Positions 52,954-63,745 of a stretch of 64,000 nucleotides of DNA are shown here, one piece after another. The notes under the pieces were generated by a model. The model saw nothing but the letters and a program-made list of their open reading frames with translations. It was not told the origin of the DNA and did no database searches. This stretch comes from JALOLG01 sp963776935 (GTDB taxonomy: Bacteria; Actinomycetota; Acidimicrobiia; Acidimicrobiales; Ilumatobacteraceae): assembly GCA_963776935.1 (NCBI GenBank), contig CAVZOP010000002.1, positions 186,001 through 250,000 of the forward strand, given 5' to 3'. The first letter of the stretch is position 1. Each line of letters starts with the position of its first letter. Position numbers and translations under genes: made by a program.

Positions 52954-54148
52954 CCGCCCGGCGCGTCGACGACACGCCGGTTGCGATGACGTCGAGCACG
53001 TGCTCGAGCGCTTCCACGGAGTGGCCGCTCACGAACGCGTCGACAAACGGGAGCGCGGCCGCCATGCCTCCCACGAGCGGTTCGTAGTCCGCACTCTGTG
53101 CCCGCGGATTGACCCACACGATCCGATGGGCCAGGCGCGACAGGCGGTCCATCTGCCGTCCCAGCTCCGACGTGTCGCCGCTCTCCCAGCCGTCTGAGAC
53201 GACGACCACGACCGCTCCGCGAGCAAGTCCTCGCCGGCCCCAGCGGTCGTTGAACTCCTTGAGGGCACTGCCGATGCGTGTGCCGCCCGACCAGTCGTCG
53301 GTCGCGGCCATCGCCGTGGCGAGCGCCCGCTCCGGGTCGTGCTGGGCGAGCGTGCGCGTGACACGCGTGAGCCGGGTCGAGAACACGAACGTCTCGGCGC
53401 GCAACGCGCGTACGGCACCGTGCAGCAGGTACAGGTAGGCCCGTGAGTAGGCCTCCATCGATCCCGACACATCGGCCAGCAGCACGACCCGCCGGCGCCG
53501 CTCGGTGACACGGCGGCGCACCAGCGACGCCGGGTCGCCACCGGTCCGCCGGGCCCTGCGGATGCTGGCGCGCAGGTCGATGCTGTCGCCGCGCGCGTGA
53601 CGTCGCCGTCGCCGGCTCGGGCGTTGCGGCGTCACGACCTTCATGCGCGACATGAGGCGACGCAGCCGCGCCAACTCCTCAGGCGTGCACGACCCGAAGT
53701 CGCGCTGACGGAGCACGGCGTGCTCGCTGGCGGGAGCGCCGACGGGCGCCGGCGGCTGGTCGTCGCCGGGCCTGTCGCGGTCGCTGCCGAGCGTGCCGGG
53801 TTGCGGCGAGCCACCATCGGCGTTCTCCCCGTCGGTCGCCACATCCCTCCGTCGGTCACCGCGCTCGACGGCGGGCGGCAGGCGCGGCTGTTCGGTCGCT
53901 CCACGCGAATCGGCGACGTCCACGAAGCCACGGAACACCTCGGCGAAGACGGCGTCGAACGTGGCGAGCTCGGTGCGGTCACCCGCCACGGTGACGCGCG
54001 CGAGCCAGTACAGCTCGGTCGTCGTTCTCGGCGCTGCGACGTCGAGCGCCGAGGCGAGTCGCCCGGCCCGTTCGGGCGTGACCGCAATTCCGGCGAGGTG
54101 CAGGCGGTCGGCGAACCTGGCGACCACGTCGGCGACGTCGGGGATCAA
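52925..54148 (-). CDS. coxE: VWA-domain protein, CoxE-like maturation factor
   Basis: This is a 407-residue protein. The C-terminal half is a von Willebrand A domain with MIDAS sequence VVLLADVSGSMEAYSRAYL, a Thr in WSGGTRIGSALKEFNDRWGR and Asp in VVVVVSDGWESGDTSELGRQ. The N-terminal half opens with LIPDVADVVARFADRLHLAG and contains a basic linker RPSRRRRRHARGDSIDLR. The start is a TTG overlapping the coxD stop (TTGA); no ATG or GTG fits, and the longer frame upstream is antisense sequence. In carboxidotrophs CoxD and CoxE together insert the Cu/S group into the CO dehydrogenase active site, fitting its place at the end of the cox operon. Confidence 0.85.
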   Translation of the reverse strand: MIPDVADVVARFADRLHLAGIAVTPERAGRLASALDVAAPRTTTELYWLARVTVAGDRTELATFDAVFAEVFRGFVDVADSRGATEQPRLPPAVERGDRRRDVATDGENADGGSPQPGTLGSDRDRPGDDQPPAPVGAPASEHAVLRQRDFGSCTPEELARLRRLMSRMKVVTPQRPSRRRRRHARGDSIDLRASIRRARRTGGDPASLVRRRVTERRRRVVLLADVSGSMEAYSRAYLYLLHGAVRALRAETFVFSTRLTRVTRTLAQHDPERALATAMAATDDWSGGTRIGSALKEFNDRWGRRGLARGAVVVVVSDGWESGDTSELGRQMDRLSRLAHRIVWVNPRAQSADYEPLVGGMAAALPFVDAFVSGHSVEALEHVLDVIATGVSSTRRAVTAQDSDRR

Positions 54149-55047
54149 CCGGTGGCTACCCAGTCGAACGAGCGGGCCGCGGCGAGCTCGGCATCGTCGC
54201 GGTACTTCAGCACCGAACCGATCGTGAGCTCGGCCGCCTCGGCGTCGAGCACCTCGAATCCGAGCACCTCCAAGGCGGCGACCCAGCCGATCGCCTCGGC
54301 GATGCCCGGCGCCTTCTGGACGTCGAGCGTGCGGAGCCGCGAGACCGCGGCCGCGACCTGGTCGGCGAGCGACGAGCGTGCCGCGGGGACGTGCATGCGG
54401 ATGATCTCGCTGGCACGGACGGGGCCCGGGTAGTCGATCCAGTGGTAGAGGCACCGGCGCTTGAGCGCGTCGTGCAGATCCCGCGTGCGGTTCGACGTCA
54501 GCACCACGATCGGCGGGAACTCCGCCCGCTGGGTGCCGAGCTCGGGGATCGTGACGGACGACTCGGCGAGCAGTTCGAACAGGAACGCCTCGAACTCGTC
54601 GTCGGCGCGGTCGACCTCGTCGACCAGCAACACCGCCGGCCGCGGTCCGGGGTGACGCAGCGCGCTCAGCAAGGGCCGTTCGACGAGGAACTCCGGGGTG
54701 AACAGGTCGACGTCGGCGAGTGCCTCGCCGCGCGCTTCGGCGAGACGGATACCGAGCAGCTGGCGGGCGTAGTTCCACTCGTACAGCGCTTCGGTCGAGT
54801 CGATCCCCTCGTAGCACTGCAGCCGCACCAGCCGGGTGTCGAGGGCGGCCGCGAGCGCCTGCGCCGCGGCCGTCTTGCCGACGCCCGCCTCGCCTTCGAG
54901 GAGCAGCGGCTGTGGAAGGCGGGCGGCGCAGAACAGTGCCGTCGACAGGCCCTGGTCGGCGAGGTAGGCATGGTCGCCGAGACGCCGCCCGAGGGTCGCC
55001 ACGTCGGGCACGAGCTCGGCCAGCGGATCGTTGGCGCTGTCCGTCAT
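54145..55047 (-). CDS. coxD: MoxR-type AAA+ ATPase, CoxD-like
   Basis: This is an AAA+ ATPase of about 300 residues. Walker A is LLLEGEAGVGKTAAAQALAA, Walker B is AVLLVDEVDRADDEFEAFLF, sensor 1 is in IVVLTSNRTRDLHDALKRRC and the region LYHWIDYPGPVRASEIIRMH is typical of the CoxD branch. The ATG at 55047 (MTDSANDPLAELVPDVATLG) is chosen; a GTG at 55065 directly after the XdhC stop is possible. Its stop overlaps the TTG of coxE. It should act as an ATP-driven chaperone with CoxE in maturing the molybdenum hydroxylase. Confidence 0.88.
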   Translation of the reverse strand: MTDSANDPLAELVPDVATLGRRLGDHAYLADQGLSTALFCAARLPQPLLLEGEAGVGKTAAAQALAAALDTRLVRLQCYEGIDSTEALYEWNYARQLLGIRLAEARGEALADVDLFTPEFLVERPLLSALRHPGPRPAVLLVDEVDRADDEFEAFLFELLAESSVTIPELGTQRAEFPPIVVLTSNRTRDLHDALKRRCLYHWIDYPGPVRASEIIRMHVPAARSSLADQVAAAVSRLRTLDVQKAPGIAEAIGWVAALEVLGFEVLDAEAAELTIGSVLKYRDDAELAAARSFDWVATG

Positions 55048-55065
55048 GACTTGATCATGTGACAC

Positions 55066-55983
55066 TCACGAGCGCGTCACATCGGCGAGCGGATAAGCGG
55101 CGGGATCGGCGGCGAAGGCCCGCAGGCACCCGCTGCCGCAGAACCACACCCGGCCCTCGTCGTGGTCGAGGTGGAGTGACGAGTCGACGGTTGCGACCGA
55201 CATCCCGCAGACCGGGTCGGTTGCCGTGCCGCCCGGTGCCGTACCGTCGGCGAGCGCCCGCCCGGAGGGTCGGGGCCGGATCGACACGATCTCGGCCATG
55301 ATCGAGAGGGCGACCTCATCGCTCGACCGGGCACCGATGTCGAGCCCGGCAGGTGTGTGCACGCGACCGACGTCGGAGGCGTCGACGGCCAACGATGCGA
55401 GCACCGCCTCGCCGCGCTTGCGGCTGGCGACGAGCCCGACGTACGGGATCCCGACACGCAACGCCGCGGTGAGGGCGACCTCCTCGTCGCGGCCGTGGCT
55501 GGCGACGACCACCGCCGCGACGTCGGCGCCGATCGCGTCGATGTCGCCCGAAGCATCGGGAACGTCCCACCCGAGGTGCGACGCGAGGGCGCGGATCGCG
55601 CGGGCCACCGGGGCATCCCCGAAGACGACCAGCCGCGGCGCCGGGAGCACCGGCTCGAGGAAGATCTCGAGCGTCCCGCCCGAGAGGCACGCGTTGTGCA
55701 CCACGAGCTTGCCCTGCTGCGGCGGCTCCGGCTCGGGCGTGATCCGCAGCAGCAACGACTCACCGGAGTCGATCAATGCCAGCCCCTGGGCGACCACCGT
55801 CGATTCGGCGCACGTTCCGCCGACGAATCCCTCGATCGTGCCGTCGGACAGGATGAGCGCCTCGTCGCCGGGCTTGGCGCTCGTCGGTCGCTCCGCCAGC
55901 ACCACACGCGCGTGCACGTACGGCACGCGCGCCTTGCGCAGCCCCGCAGCCCGGTCACCGAGCGGGGAGCCGTCGGCGGACAC
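55066..55983 (-). CDS. XdhC/CoxF-family protein with a C-terminal YHS domain
   Basis: This is a 305-residue protein. The N-terminal XdhC part has DGTIEGFVGGTCAESTVVAQ with the family Cys, and the Rossmann-like second part has RLVVFGDAPVARAIRALASH and VVVASHGRDEEVALTAALRV. The last ~45 residues form a YHS-type metal-binding domain: DPVCGMSVATVDSSLHLDHD and VWFCGSGCLRAFAADPAAYP. XdhC-like proteins bind molybdenum cofactor and help sulfurate or insert it. The YHS fusion adds a Cys-rich module that could bring copper or another metal. It sits seven bases after coxL, so a maturation role for CO dehydrogenase is likely. Confidence 0.85.
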   Translation of the reverse strand: MSADGSPLGDRAAGLRKARVPYVHARVVLAERPTSAKPGDEALILSDGTIEGFVGGTCAESTVVAQGLALIDSGESLLLRITPEPEPPQQGKLVVHNACLSGGTLEIFLEPVLPAPRLVVFGDAPVARAIRALASHLGWDVPDASGDIDAIGADVAAVVVASHGRDEEVALTAALRVGIPYVGLVASRKRGEAVLASLAVDASDVGRVHTPAGLDIGARSSDEVALSIMAEIVSIRPRPSGRALADGTAPGGTATDPVCGMSVATVDSSLHLDHDEGRVWFCGSGCLRAFAADPAAYPLADVTRS

Positions 55984-55990
55984 GTGTGGC

Positions 55991-58384
<2,394 letters not shown>

Positions 58385-58473
58385 TTCGCCTCCATGTCAC
58401 AAATGCGAGCGACGAGGCGCCAGCCGAGGAGCGGCCAGCGGCGGCCTGCGTGGCCGGGGAACGCAATGATCGG

Positions 58474-58980
58474 TCATGCTGTTGCTCCCTGCTCGATCGT
58501 CTCTTCGATGGTCTTCACTGCTGCCGGGTTGGCGGCTGCCCACTGGACGGCCTTCACGATGTTGTCGTAGCCGGTGCAGCGGCACAGCTGCCCCGACAGC
58601 CCGTCGCGGATCTCCTCCTCGGTCGGGTTCGGGTTGTTGTCGAGCAGCCAGCGGGCGGTGAGCATCATCCCCGGCGTGCAGAAGCCGCACTGCAGGCCGT
58701 GGCAGTTCATGAAGCCCTGCTGGATCGGATCGAGCACACCGTCGCGCTCCATGCCCTCGACCGTGTCGACGCTGCGTCCGTCGGCCATCGCCGCCAGCAC
58801 CGTGCAGCTCTTCACGGGCACGCCATCCATGTGGACGACGCAGATCCCGCAGTTCGACGTGTCGCATCCCCAGTGGGTGCCCGTCAGGCGGAGCTGGTCG
58901 CGAAGGAAGTGCACGAGCAGCGTTCGCGGCTCGGCCTCCGCCGACCGTTCGACACCGTTGACCGTGATGGTGATCTCCAC
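58474..58980 (-). CDS. coxS: Carbon monoxide dehydrogenase, small (iron-sulfur) subunit
   Basis: This is a 168-residue subunit with two [2Fe-2S] clusters. The plant-type cluster uses Cys39, Cys44, Cys47 and Cys59 (HWGCDTSNCGICVVHMDG, then KSC). The second uses Cys98, Cys101, Cys133 and Cys135 (LQCGFCTPGM and QLCRCTGYDNI). All eight ligands are present. It carries electrons from the molybdenum site of CoxL to the FAD of CoxM. The GTG start lies one base after the coxM stop, indicating coupling; MEITITVNGVERSAEAEPRT is the usual N-terminus. Confidence 0.95.
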   Translation of the reverse strand: MEITITVNGVERSAEAEPRTLLVHFLRDQLRLTGTHWGCDTSNCGICVVHMDGVPVKSCTVLAAMADGRSVDTVEGMERDGVLDPIQQGFMNCHGLQCGFCTPGMMLTARWLLDNNPNPTEEEIRDGLSGQLCRCTGYDNIVKAVQWAAANPAAVKTIEETIEQGATA

Positions 58981-58981
58981 G

Positions 58982-59860
58982 TCAGGCCTCCTGACCCTTC
59001 GCTCTGGCGACGGCTCGGCGGAGCGCTCGTGCGGTGAGCTCCCCGGCGAGATGCCGCTTGTACTCCGCCGGACCTCGCTGGTCGGTCGTCGGGTTGCAAT
59101 CCTCGGCCGCGATCGCGGCCGCCGCGACGATGACGTCCTCGGACGCCTGCTGTCCCCGGAGGTGCCCTTCGGCGCGGGGCGCGACGAAGTGTTCGGCGCC
59201 GACTGCGCACAGGCCGATGCCGGCGTCGGCGATCGTGTCGCCCTCCATCCACACGACGGCGGCCGCGGCGGCGATCGCCCAGTCGCCGACGCGCCGCTCG
59301 AGCTTCTCGTAGGCGCTGCCGCAGCCGTTGCGGATCGGCACCCGGATCTCGGTGAGCAGCTCGGCGTCGCCGACGACGGTCTCGTACGGCCCCGTGTGCA
59401 GCTCTCGCACCGGCACGGTGCGCGTCCCCGTGCCCGAGCGGATCACGGCGACGGCGTGGAGCGCCGACAGCGCCGCCGAGAGGTCCTCGGCGGGATCGGC
59501 CTGGCACAACGACCCACCGATCGTGCCCCGGTTGCGCACGACGGGATCGGCGATGACGCGCTCGGCGTCGTGCAGCACCGGGAAGTGCTCGCCGGCAACC
59601 GCCGATGCGAGGAGATCGGCGTGGCGAGCCATCGCCCCGATGACGAGGTCGTCACCATCGATCGCGATCGCACCCAGCTCACCGGCCAGATCGTTGATAT
59701 CGATCAGGTGCTCCGGTCGGGCGAGGCGCAGCTTCATCATCGGCAGCAGGCTGTGCCCGCCGGCGATCACGCGCGCATCCGGGCCGAGCTGCTCGAGGAG
59801 CGAGATCGCGTGGTCGACGCTGGTCGCGCGCTCGTAGGCGAACGGTGCTGGAACCTGCAT
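58982..59860 (-). CDS. coxM: Carbon monoxide dehydrogenase, medium (FAD) subunit
   Basis: This is a 292-residue flavoprotein. The FAD pyrophosphate motif is IAGGHSLLPMMKLR and the second FAD motif is GTIGGSLCQADPAEDLSAAL; AYEKLERRVGDWAIAAAAAV is the typical C-terminal region. AGGAGGT lies four bases before the ATG at 59860 (MQVPAPFAYERATSVDHAIS), settling the start over an upstream in-frame ATG at 59947. CoxM passes electrons from CoxS to quinone or another membrane acceptor. It is the first cox structural gene of the operon coxM-S-L-xdhC-D-E. The 108 bases upstream probably hold the promoter. Confidence 0.94.
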   Translation of the reverse strand: MQVPAPFAYERATSVDHAISLLEQLGPDARVIAGGHSLLPMMKLRLARPEHLIDINDLAGELGAIAIDGDDLVIGAMARHADLLASAVAGEHFPVLHDAERVIADPVVRNRGTIGGSLCQADPAEDLSAALSALHAVAVIRSGTGTRTVPVRELHTGPYETVVGDAELLTEIRVPIRNGCGSAYEKLERRVGDWAIAAAAAVVWMEGDTIADAGIGLCAVGAEHFVAPRAEGHLRGQQASEDVIVAAAAIAAEDCNPTTDQRGPAEYKRHLAGELTARALRRAVARAKGQEA

Positions 59861-59968
59861 GGGTACCTCCTGCTCTGGGTTCGCGTGCCCCCGCGCGTAC
59901 CCGATGGGTTGAGTCTCGCCCCGAAACGTTTGCGGCGTCAACTTCACGACTCCTCCTGCTTCGTGCCG

Positions 59969-60448
59969 TCACTCCGCGTGGGTGCGGGACCGCTCCGCCT
60001 CGAGGCACAGACGGGCGATGGCGACGCCCATCACGATCCCGCCGAGGCGGTTGACGATGTCACCGAAGTCGCTGATCGAGTCGCCGGCCCTGAAGAGCAC
60101 GTCGATGATGCCCACCGCACCGAGTGCGATCACCGCCAGCGCCAGCCCGGCGACGAGCCGGAGCAGACGCTCGAGCCACGGTTCGAGCGCAGCGAGCGTG
60201 CCGCGCGCGACCAACGTCGCGGCCGCCGCCGCGGCCGCGGCGGGCACCAGCACGACGACGTTCTGCGGCAGGCTGATGAAGCTGAGGATCTCGGCCCGCT
60301 GACCCCACACGCCGTCCTCGAAGCTCGACGTCGTGACCGCCCGCGCCCGGTTGACGATGGCGACGGCGATTGCCAACTCGGCGAGCGTGAACAGCCAGCC
60401 GACCTTGGTGAGCAGTCGTGACCAGTGCTCGCGCTCGCCGTCTGTCAT
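59969..60448 (-). CDS. Four-helix membrane protein, unknown function
   Basis: This is a 159-residue protein with four predicted helices: TKVGWLFTLAELAIAVAIVN, NVVVLVPAAAAAAAATLVAR, LVAGLALAVIALGAVGIIDV and IVNRLGGIVMGVAIARLCLE. Ends are charged (MTDGEREHWS and EAERSRTHAE). No family is recognised. It lies upstream of coxM on the same strand, 108 bases away, so it could be read together with the cox genes, but a strong hairpin separates it from the P450 upstream. Confidence 0.7.
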   Translation of the reverse strand: MTDGEREHWSRLLTKVGWLFTLAELAIAVAIVNRARAVTTSSFEDGVWGQRAEILSFISLPQNVVVLVPAAAAAAAATLVARGTLAALEPWLERLLRLVAGLALAVIALGAVGIIDVLFRAGDSISDFGDIVNRLGGIVMGVAIARLCLEAERSRTHAE

Positions 60449-60465
60449 CCAGTGCGTCCGCGGTC

Positions 60466-60493
60466 GCGCCGCGCGCGCTTCGGCGCGCGGCGC
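60466..60493 (-). terminator. GC-rich hairpin after the P450 gene
   Basis: GCGCCGCGCGC and GCGCGCGGCGC pair perfectly over 11 bp around a six-base GCTTCG loop, ten bases past the P450 stop on the minus strand. Confidence 0.65.
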
Positions 60494-60503
60494 ACGACGT
60501 ACC

Positions 60504-61757
60504 TCACCACGCGCAGGGGAGGTGCTTGATGCCGTTGATGAAGTTGCTCTGCAGGTAGTCGGGGTCGCCCGTGATGCGCAGGTCGGGCAGGCGGCGGCGG
60601 ATCTCGTCGAACATCACGCTGATCTCACGTCGGGCGAGGTTGGCGCCGAGGCAGAAGTGCGGTCCGCCGGCGCCGAACCCGGCCTGCGGGGGCTGGAGCG
60701 GGCGGGTCACGTCGAACCGGTACGGATCGGCGAACACCCGCTCGTCGCGGTTGGCAGACGAGTAGAACATCACGACCTTGTCGCCGGCGTGCAGTTCCTG
60801 CCCGGCGATCTCGGTGTCGGCGGTCGCTGTGCGACGGAAGTGGATGACGGGTGTCGCCCATCTGACGATCTCGTCCACCGCGGTACGCGTGTGCGTCTCG
60901 AAGTCGTTCCACCACAGCTCACGCTGCTCGGGGAAATCGGTGAGCGCCTTCATCCCGTGGCTGATCGCGTTGCGGGTCGTCTCGTTCCCGGCGACGACGA
61001 GCAGGATGAAGAACGATCCGAACTCCTGCGGGGTGAGCTGCTCGCCGTCGACCTCGGCGTTCATCATGATCGACGTGATGTCGTCGGTGGGGTGGGCGCG
61101 TCGGTTCTCACCGAGCTCCTGGGCGTACTGGAACATGTCGAGCGCACTGACCATCAGCGCCTCGTAGTTGCCGCCGAACTCGGGGTCGGCAGCGCCGAGG
61201 ATCACGTTCGTCCACCCGAAGATCCGCGCCGTGTCCTCCTCCGGGATGCCCATCATGTCGCAGACGATCTCGAGTGGCAGCGGTGCCGCGATGTGCTCGA
61301 CGAAGTCGCACTGACGTTCCGGGAACTTGTCGAGCAGACGGTCGACGAGCCGCTCCGCCTTCTCGTAGACGTACTGCTCGACTCGCGCGACCTCCTTCGG
61401 CGTGAAGCCCTTCGACACGATCGAGCGCAGGCGGAAGTGCTTCGGATCGTCCATGTTGATCATCGACCCGAAGAACTCGTTCATCTCCTGCGGGAGATCG
61501 CCGATGTTCGAACCCTGTCCCGAGCAGAACAACGGGGCGTTGCGACTCACGGCCCACACGTCCTCGTGGCGGGCGAGGGCGTAGTAGCCGGGACCCGGCG
61601 GGAACGGGAAGCCCTCGATCACGCGCTCGGTGTAGAACTGCAGGCCGGGCGTGTCGCGGAGCGTCTTGAACGCACCCTCGCGGAACGCCCGGTCGGCGAT
61701 CCAGAACTCGAAGTCGGACAGGTCGAATTCGTCGAGCGCGACCGCTGGCAGATCCAT
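60504..61757 (-). CDS. Cytochrome P450 (CYP125/CYP142-like)
   Basis: This is a 417-residue soluble P450. The I-helix motif is LLVVAGNETTRNAISHGMKA, the K-helix ExxR is DEIVRWATP (Glu296, Arg299), and the heme loop is FGAGGPHFCLGANLARRE with the thiolate Cys369. NMDDPKHFRLRSIVSKGFTP and LPLEIVCDMMGIPEED resemble bacterial P450s that oxidise sterol side chains or terpenoids. The ATG at 61757 (MDLPAVALDEFDLSDFEFWI) is the natural start; a longer frame to 61916 runs through the tandem repeat upstream. It is divergent from a thiolase gene, an arrangement like that of sterol side-chain degradation genes in mycobacteria. Confidence 0.92.
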   Translation of the reverse strand: MDLPAVALDEFDLSDFEFWIADRAFREGAFKTLRDTPGLQFYTERVIEGFPFPPGPGYYALARHEDVWAVSRNAPLFCSGQGSNIGDLPQEMNEFFGSMINMDDPKHFRLRSIVSKGFTPKEVARVEQYVYEKAERLVDRLLDKFPERQCDFVEHIAAPLPLEIVCDMMGIPEEDTARIFGWTNVILGAADPEFGGNYEALMVSALDMFQYAQELGENRRAHPTDDITSIMMNAEVDGEQLTPQEFGSFFILLVVAGNETTRNAISHGMKALTDFPEQRELWWNDFETHTRTAVDEIVRWATPVIHFRRTATADTEIAGQELHAGDKVVMFYSSANRDERVFADPYRFDVTRPLQPPQAGFGAGGPHFCLGANLARREISVMFDEIRRRLPDLRITGDPDYLQSNFINGIKHLPCAW

Positions 61758-61853
61758 GCGACCGGATCGTACGAGCGTCCCCGGATGCGCGACGTACCGG
61801 GGTGGCCCGTCGATGCCCGCAGCGCGCCGCACGGCCATGTGCGTAGCCGTTGC

Positions 61854-61917
61854 CGTTCTGTCCGGATTCGTGCACGGACGTCGGCGCGCCTTGGCGTTCT
61901 GTCCGGATTCGTGCACG
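61854..61917. repeat. 23-bp direct repeat pair in the P450/thiolase divergent promoter region
   Basis: CGTTCTGTCCGGATTCGTGC plus ACG occurs at 61854-61876 and again at 61895-61917, identical and in the same orientation, 41 bases apart (about four helical turns). Each copy holds TCCGGA. It lies between the starts of the divergent P450 (61757) and thiolase (61968) genes, a natural position for a shared operator. Confidence 0.7.
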
Positions 61918-61967
61918 CTCGCCGGCCCAGGTTGGGGTTGCTACCGGGTGGTAACTAACGTGAACTC

Positions 61968-63167
61968 ATGCCTGAAGCCGTCATCGTCGCCACCGCTCGC
62001 ACGCCCATCGGGCGCGCCGCCAAAGGATCGCTCGTCAGCATCCGCCCCGACGACCTGTCGGCGCAGATCGTGAAAGCGCTGATGGCCAAGGTGCCCCAGG
62101 TCGACGCATCCGACGTCGAGGACCTGATCATGGGGTGCGGTCAGCCCGCAGGGGAGGCCGGGTTCAACATCGCGCGTGTGGTGGCGATCCTCGCCGGGCT
62201 CGACGGTGTCCCGGGCGTGACCGTCAACCGCTACTGCTCGTCCAGCCTGCAGACGATCCGCATGGCCGCCCACGCCATCAAGGTCGGCGAGGGCGACTGC
62301 TTCATCGCCGCCGGGGTCGAAACCGTGAGCCGCTACGGCAACGGCGCGAGCGACACCGCGCCGAACGACATCTTCAAGCCGTCCGGTGAGCGCACCGCGC
62401 TGCGGTCCCAGGGTGGCCAGGCGCCGTGGACACCACAGGACGGTCTGCCTGACATCTACATCGCGATGGGGCAGACGGCCGAGAACGTGGCGGAGATCGA
62501 GAACGTCACGCGCGAGCAGATGGACGAGTTCGCCGCGCTCAGCCAGCAACGCGCCGTCGCCAACGTCGAGAACGGCTTCTTCGCCGACGAGATCACCCCG
62601 GTGACGCTGCCCGACGGCACCGTCGTGTCAGCCGACGACGGTCCGCGCGCCGGCACCACGGTTGAAGGGTTGGCCGGCCTCAAGCCGGTGTTCCGGCCCG
62701 ATGGCAGGATCACCGCCGGCAACGCGTGCCCGCTCAACGACGGCGCCGCGGCGGTGCTCGTGATGAGCGACTCGAAGGCGGCATCGCTCGGTCTGACGCC
62801 GCTGGCCCGGGTCGTGTCGTCGGGCGTCTCGGCGCTCGATCCGGAGATCATGGGCCTCGGCCCGATCGGCGCCAGCCGCCAGGCGCTCGAGCGCGCCGGC
62901 CTGGCGATCGACGACATCGACCTGGTCGAGATCAACGAGGCGTTCGCCGCCCAGGTGATCCCGTCGGCCGCCCAGCTCGGCATCGAGTGGGAGAAGCTCA
63001 ACGTGCACGGCGGCTCGATCGCCCTCGGCCATCCGTTCGGGATGACCGGCGCCCGCATCATGACCACGTTGATCCACGGCCTCCAGGAGACCGACGGCCG
63101 CTACGGCCTCGAGACGATGTGCGTCGGCGGCGGCCAAGGCATGGCCATGATCATCGAACGCCTCTGA
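61968..63167 (+). CDS. Acetyl-CoA C-acyltransferase (thiolase)
   Basis: This is a 399-residue thiolase. The acylated Cys90 is in VNRYCSSSLQTIRMAAHAIK, His355 in GGSIALGHPFGMTGARIM and the second Cys385 in METMCVGGGQGMAMI-type sequence (LETMCVGGGQGMAMIIERL); EINEAFAAQVIPSAAQLG is the conserved NEAF region. It cleaves 3-ketoacyl-CoA (or condenses acetyl-CoA) in the cytosol. Pairing with a divergent P450 suggests fatty-acid or sterol side-chain beta-oxidation rather than polyhydroxybutyrate synthesis, which is inference. Two hairpin repeats follow the stop. Confidence 0.92.
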   Translation: MPEAVIVATARTPIGRAAKGSLVSIRPDDLSAQIVKALMAKVPQVDASDVEDLIMGCGQPAGEAGFNIARVVAILAGLDGVPGVTVNRYCSSSLQTIRMAAHAIKVGEGDCFIAAGVETVSRYGNGASDTAPNDIFKPSGERTALRSQGGQAPWTPQDGLPDIYIAMGQTAENVAEIENVTREQMDEFAALSQQRAVANVENGFFADEITPVTLPDGTVVSADDGPRAGTTVEGLAGLKPVFRPDGRITAGNACPLNDGAAAVLVMSDSKAASLGLTPLARVVSSGVSALDPEIMGLGPIGASRQALERAGLAIDDIDLVEINEAFAAQVIPSAAQLGIEWEKLNVHGGSIALGHPFGMTGARIMTTLIHGLQETDGRYGLETMCVGGGQGMAMIIERL

Positions 63168-63172
63168 CCCAC

Positions 63173-63224
63173 GGTTCTGTCTGCTTCAGACTGCCCGTGT
63201 GCTCATCTGAGGCAGACAGTTCGG
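63173..63224 (+). repeat. Dispersed hairpin repeat, copy 5
   Basis: It starts six bases after the thiolase stop. Arms CTGTCTGCTTCAGA and TCTGAGGCAGACAG form a 14-bp stem with one T-G wobble; the centre is CTGCCCGTGTGCTCA. Confidence 0.88.
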
Positions 63225-63235
63225 GAGTACCCAAC

Positions 63236-63287
63236 CGTTCTGTCTGCTTCAGACTGCCCGTGTGCTCATCTGAGGCAGACAGTTCGG
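63236..63287 (+). repeat. Dispersed hairpin repeat, copy 6 (tandem with copy 5)
   Basis: It is identical in core to copy 5 and again spaced 63 bases from it, as copies 2 and 3 are. GGATTTTTC follows, so this tandem pair between convergent genes would make a good terminator. Confidence 0.88.
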
Positions 63288-63292
63288 ATTTT

Positions 63293-63745
63293 TCAGAGGG
63301 GGCGGTCGGCGCGGACGCGGACGTATTCGGAGCCGTTCGACTCGCGGATCGCTCGCAGCACGTATTGCTCGCCGCCGGCGAAGAGCTCGGCCAGGGCGTA
63401 GCCCTCGCGCGAATCGCGAACCCCGGCGCCGATGCACCTGAGGGTGCCGATCGCCAGCCCGGCTTCCTCGGCTTCGGCGGACCAGAGGTTGACGAGGCCC
63501 TGGCGGAGCGCCGGGTCGTCGAGCAGGTCGGTGCCCTGCAGGCGGAGCTCGAGGCCGGTGATCGTCACCGGCTGGATCTCGGACCGGTCGACGATCATGT
63601 CGTTCTTGAGGTCGCCGTCGAGCATCACCACCACTGGGCCCCGCTCGCCGACCAGCCCGCCGACGAATCCGTAGCGGACCAGCGGCAGACCGTCGTCGCC
63701 GATCGTCTCGACCCGGACCCGGTCGCCGTGCTGGTAGCTCCTCAT
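63293..63745 (-). CDS. Small hypothetical protein
   Basis: This is a 150-residue soluble protein. It starts MRSYQHGDRVRVETIGDDGL with a short SH3-like beta region (RYGFVGGLVGERGPVVVMLD then GDLKNDMIVDRSEIQPV), then an acidic helical part and LRCIGAGVRDSREGYALAEL. No family or catalytic motif is recognised. The start overlaps the stop of the upstream serine hydrolase gene (ATGA), so the two are probably co-translated. The transcript would end at the tandem hairpin repeats. Confidence 0.68.
   Translation of the reverse strand: MRSYQHGDRVRVETIGDDGLPLVRYGFVGGLVGERGPVVVMLDGDLKNDMIVDRSEIQPVTITGLELRLQGTDLLDDPALRQGLVNLWSAEAEEAGLAIGTLRCIGAGVRDSREGYALAELFAGGEQYVLRAIRESNGSEYVRVRADRPL

Noticed and set aside
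61758..61916. N-terminal extension of the P450 to 61916
   Set aside because: The added residues come from the 23-bp repeats and intergenic DNA, and P450 homology starts at the ATG at 61757.
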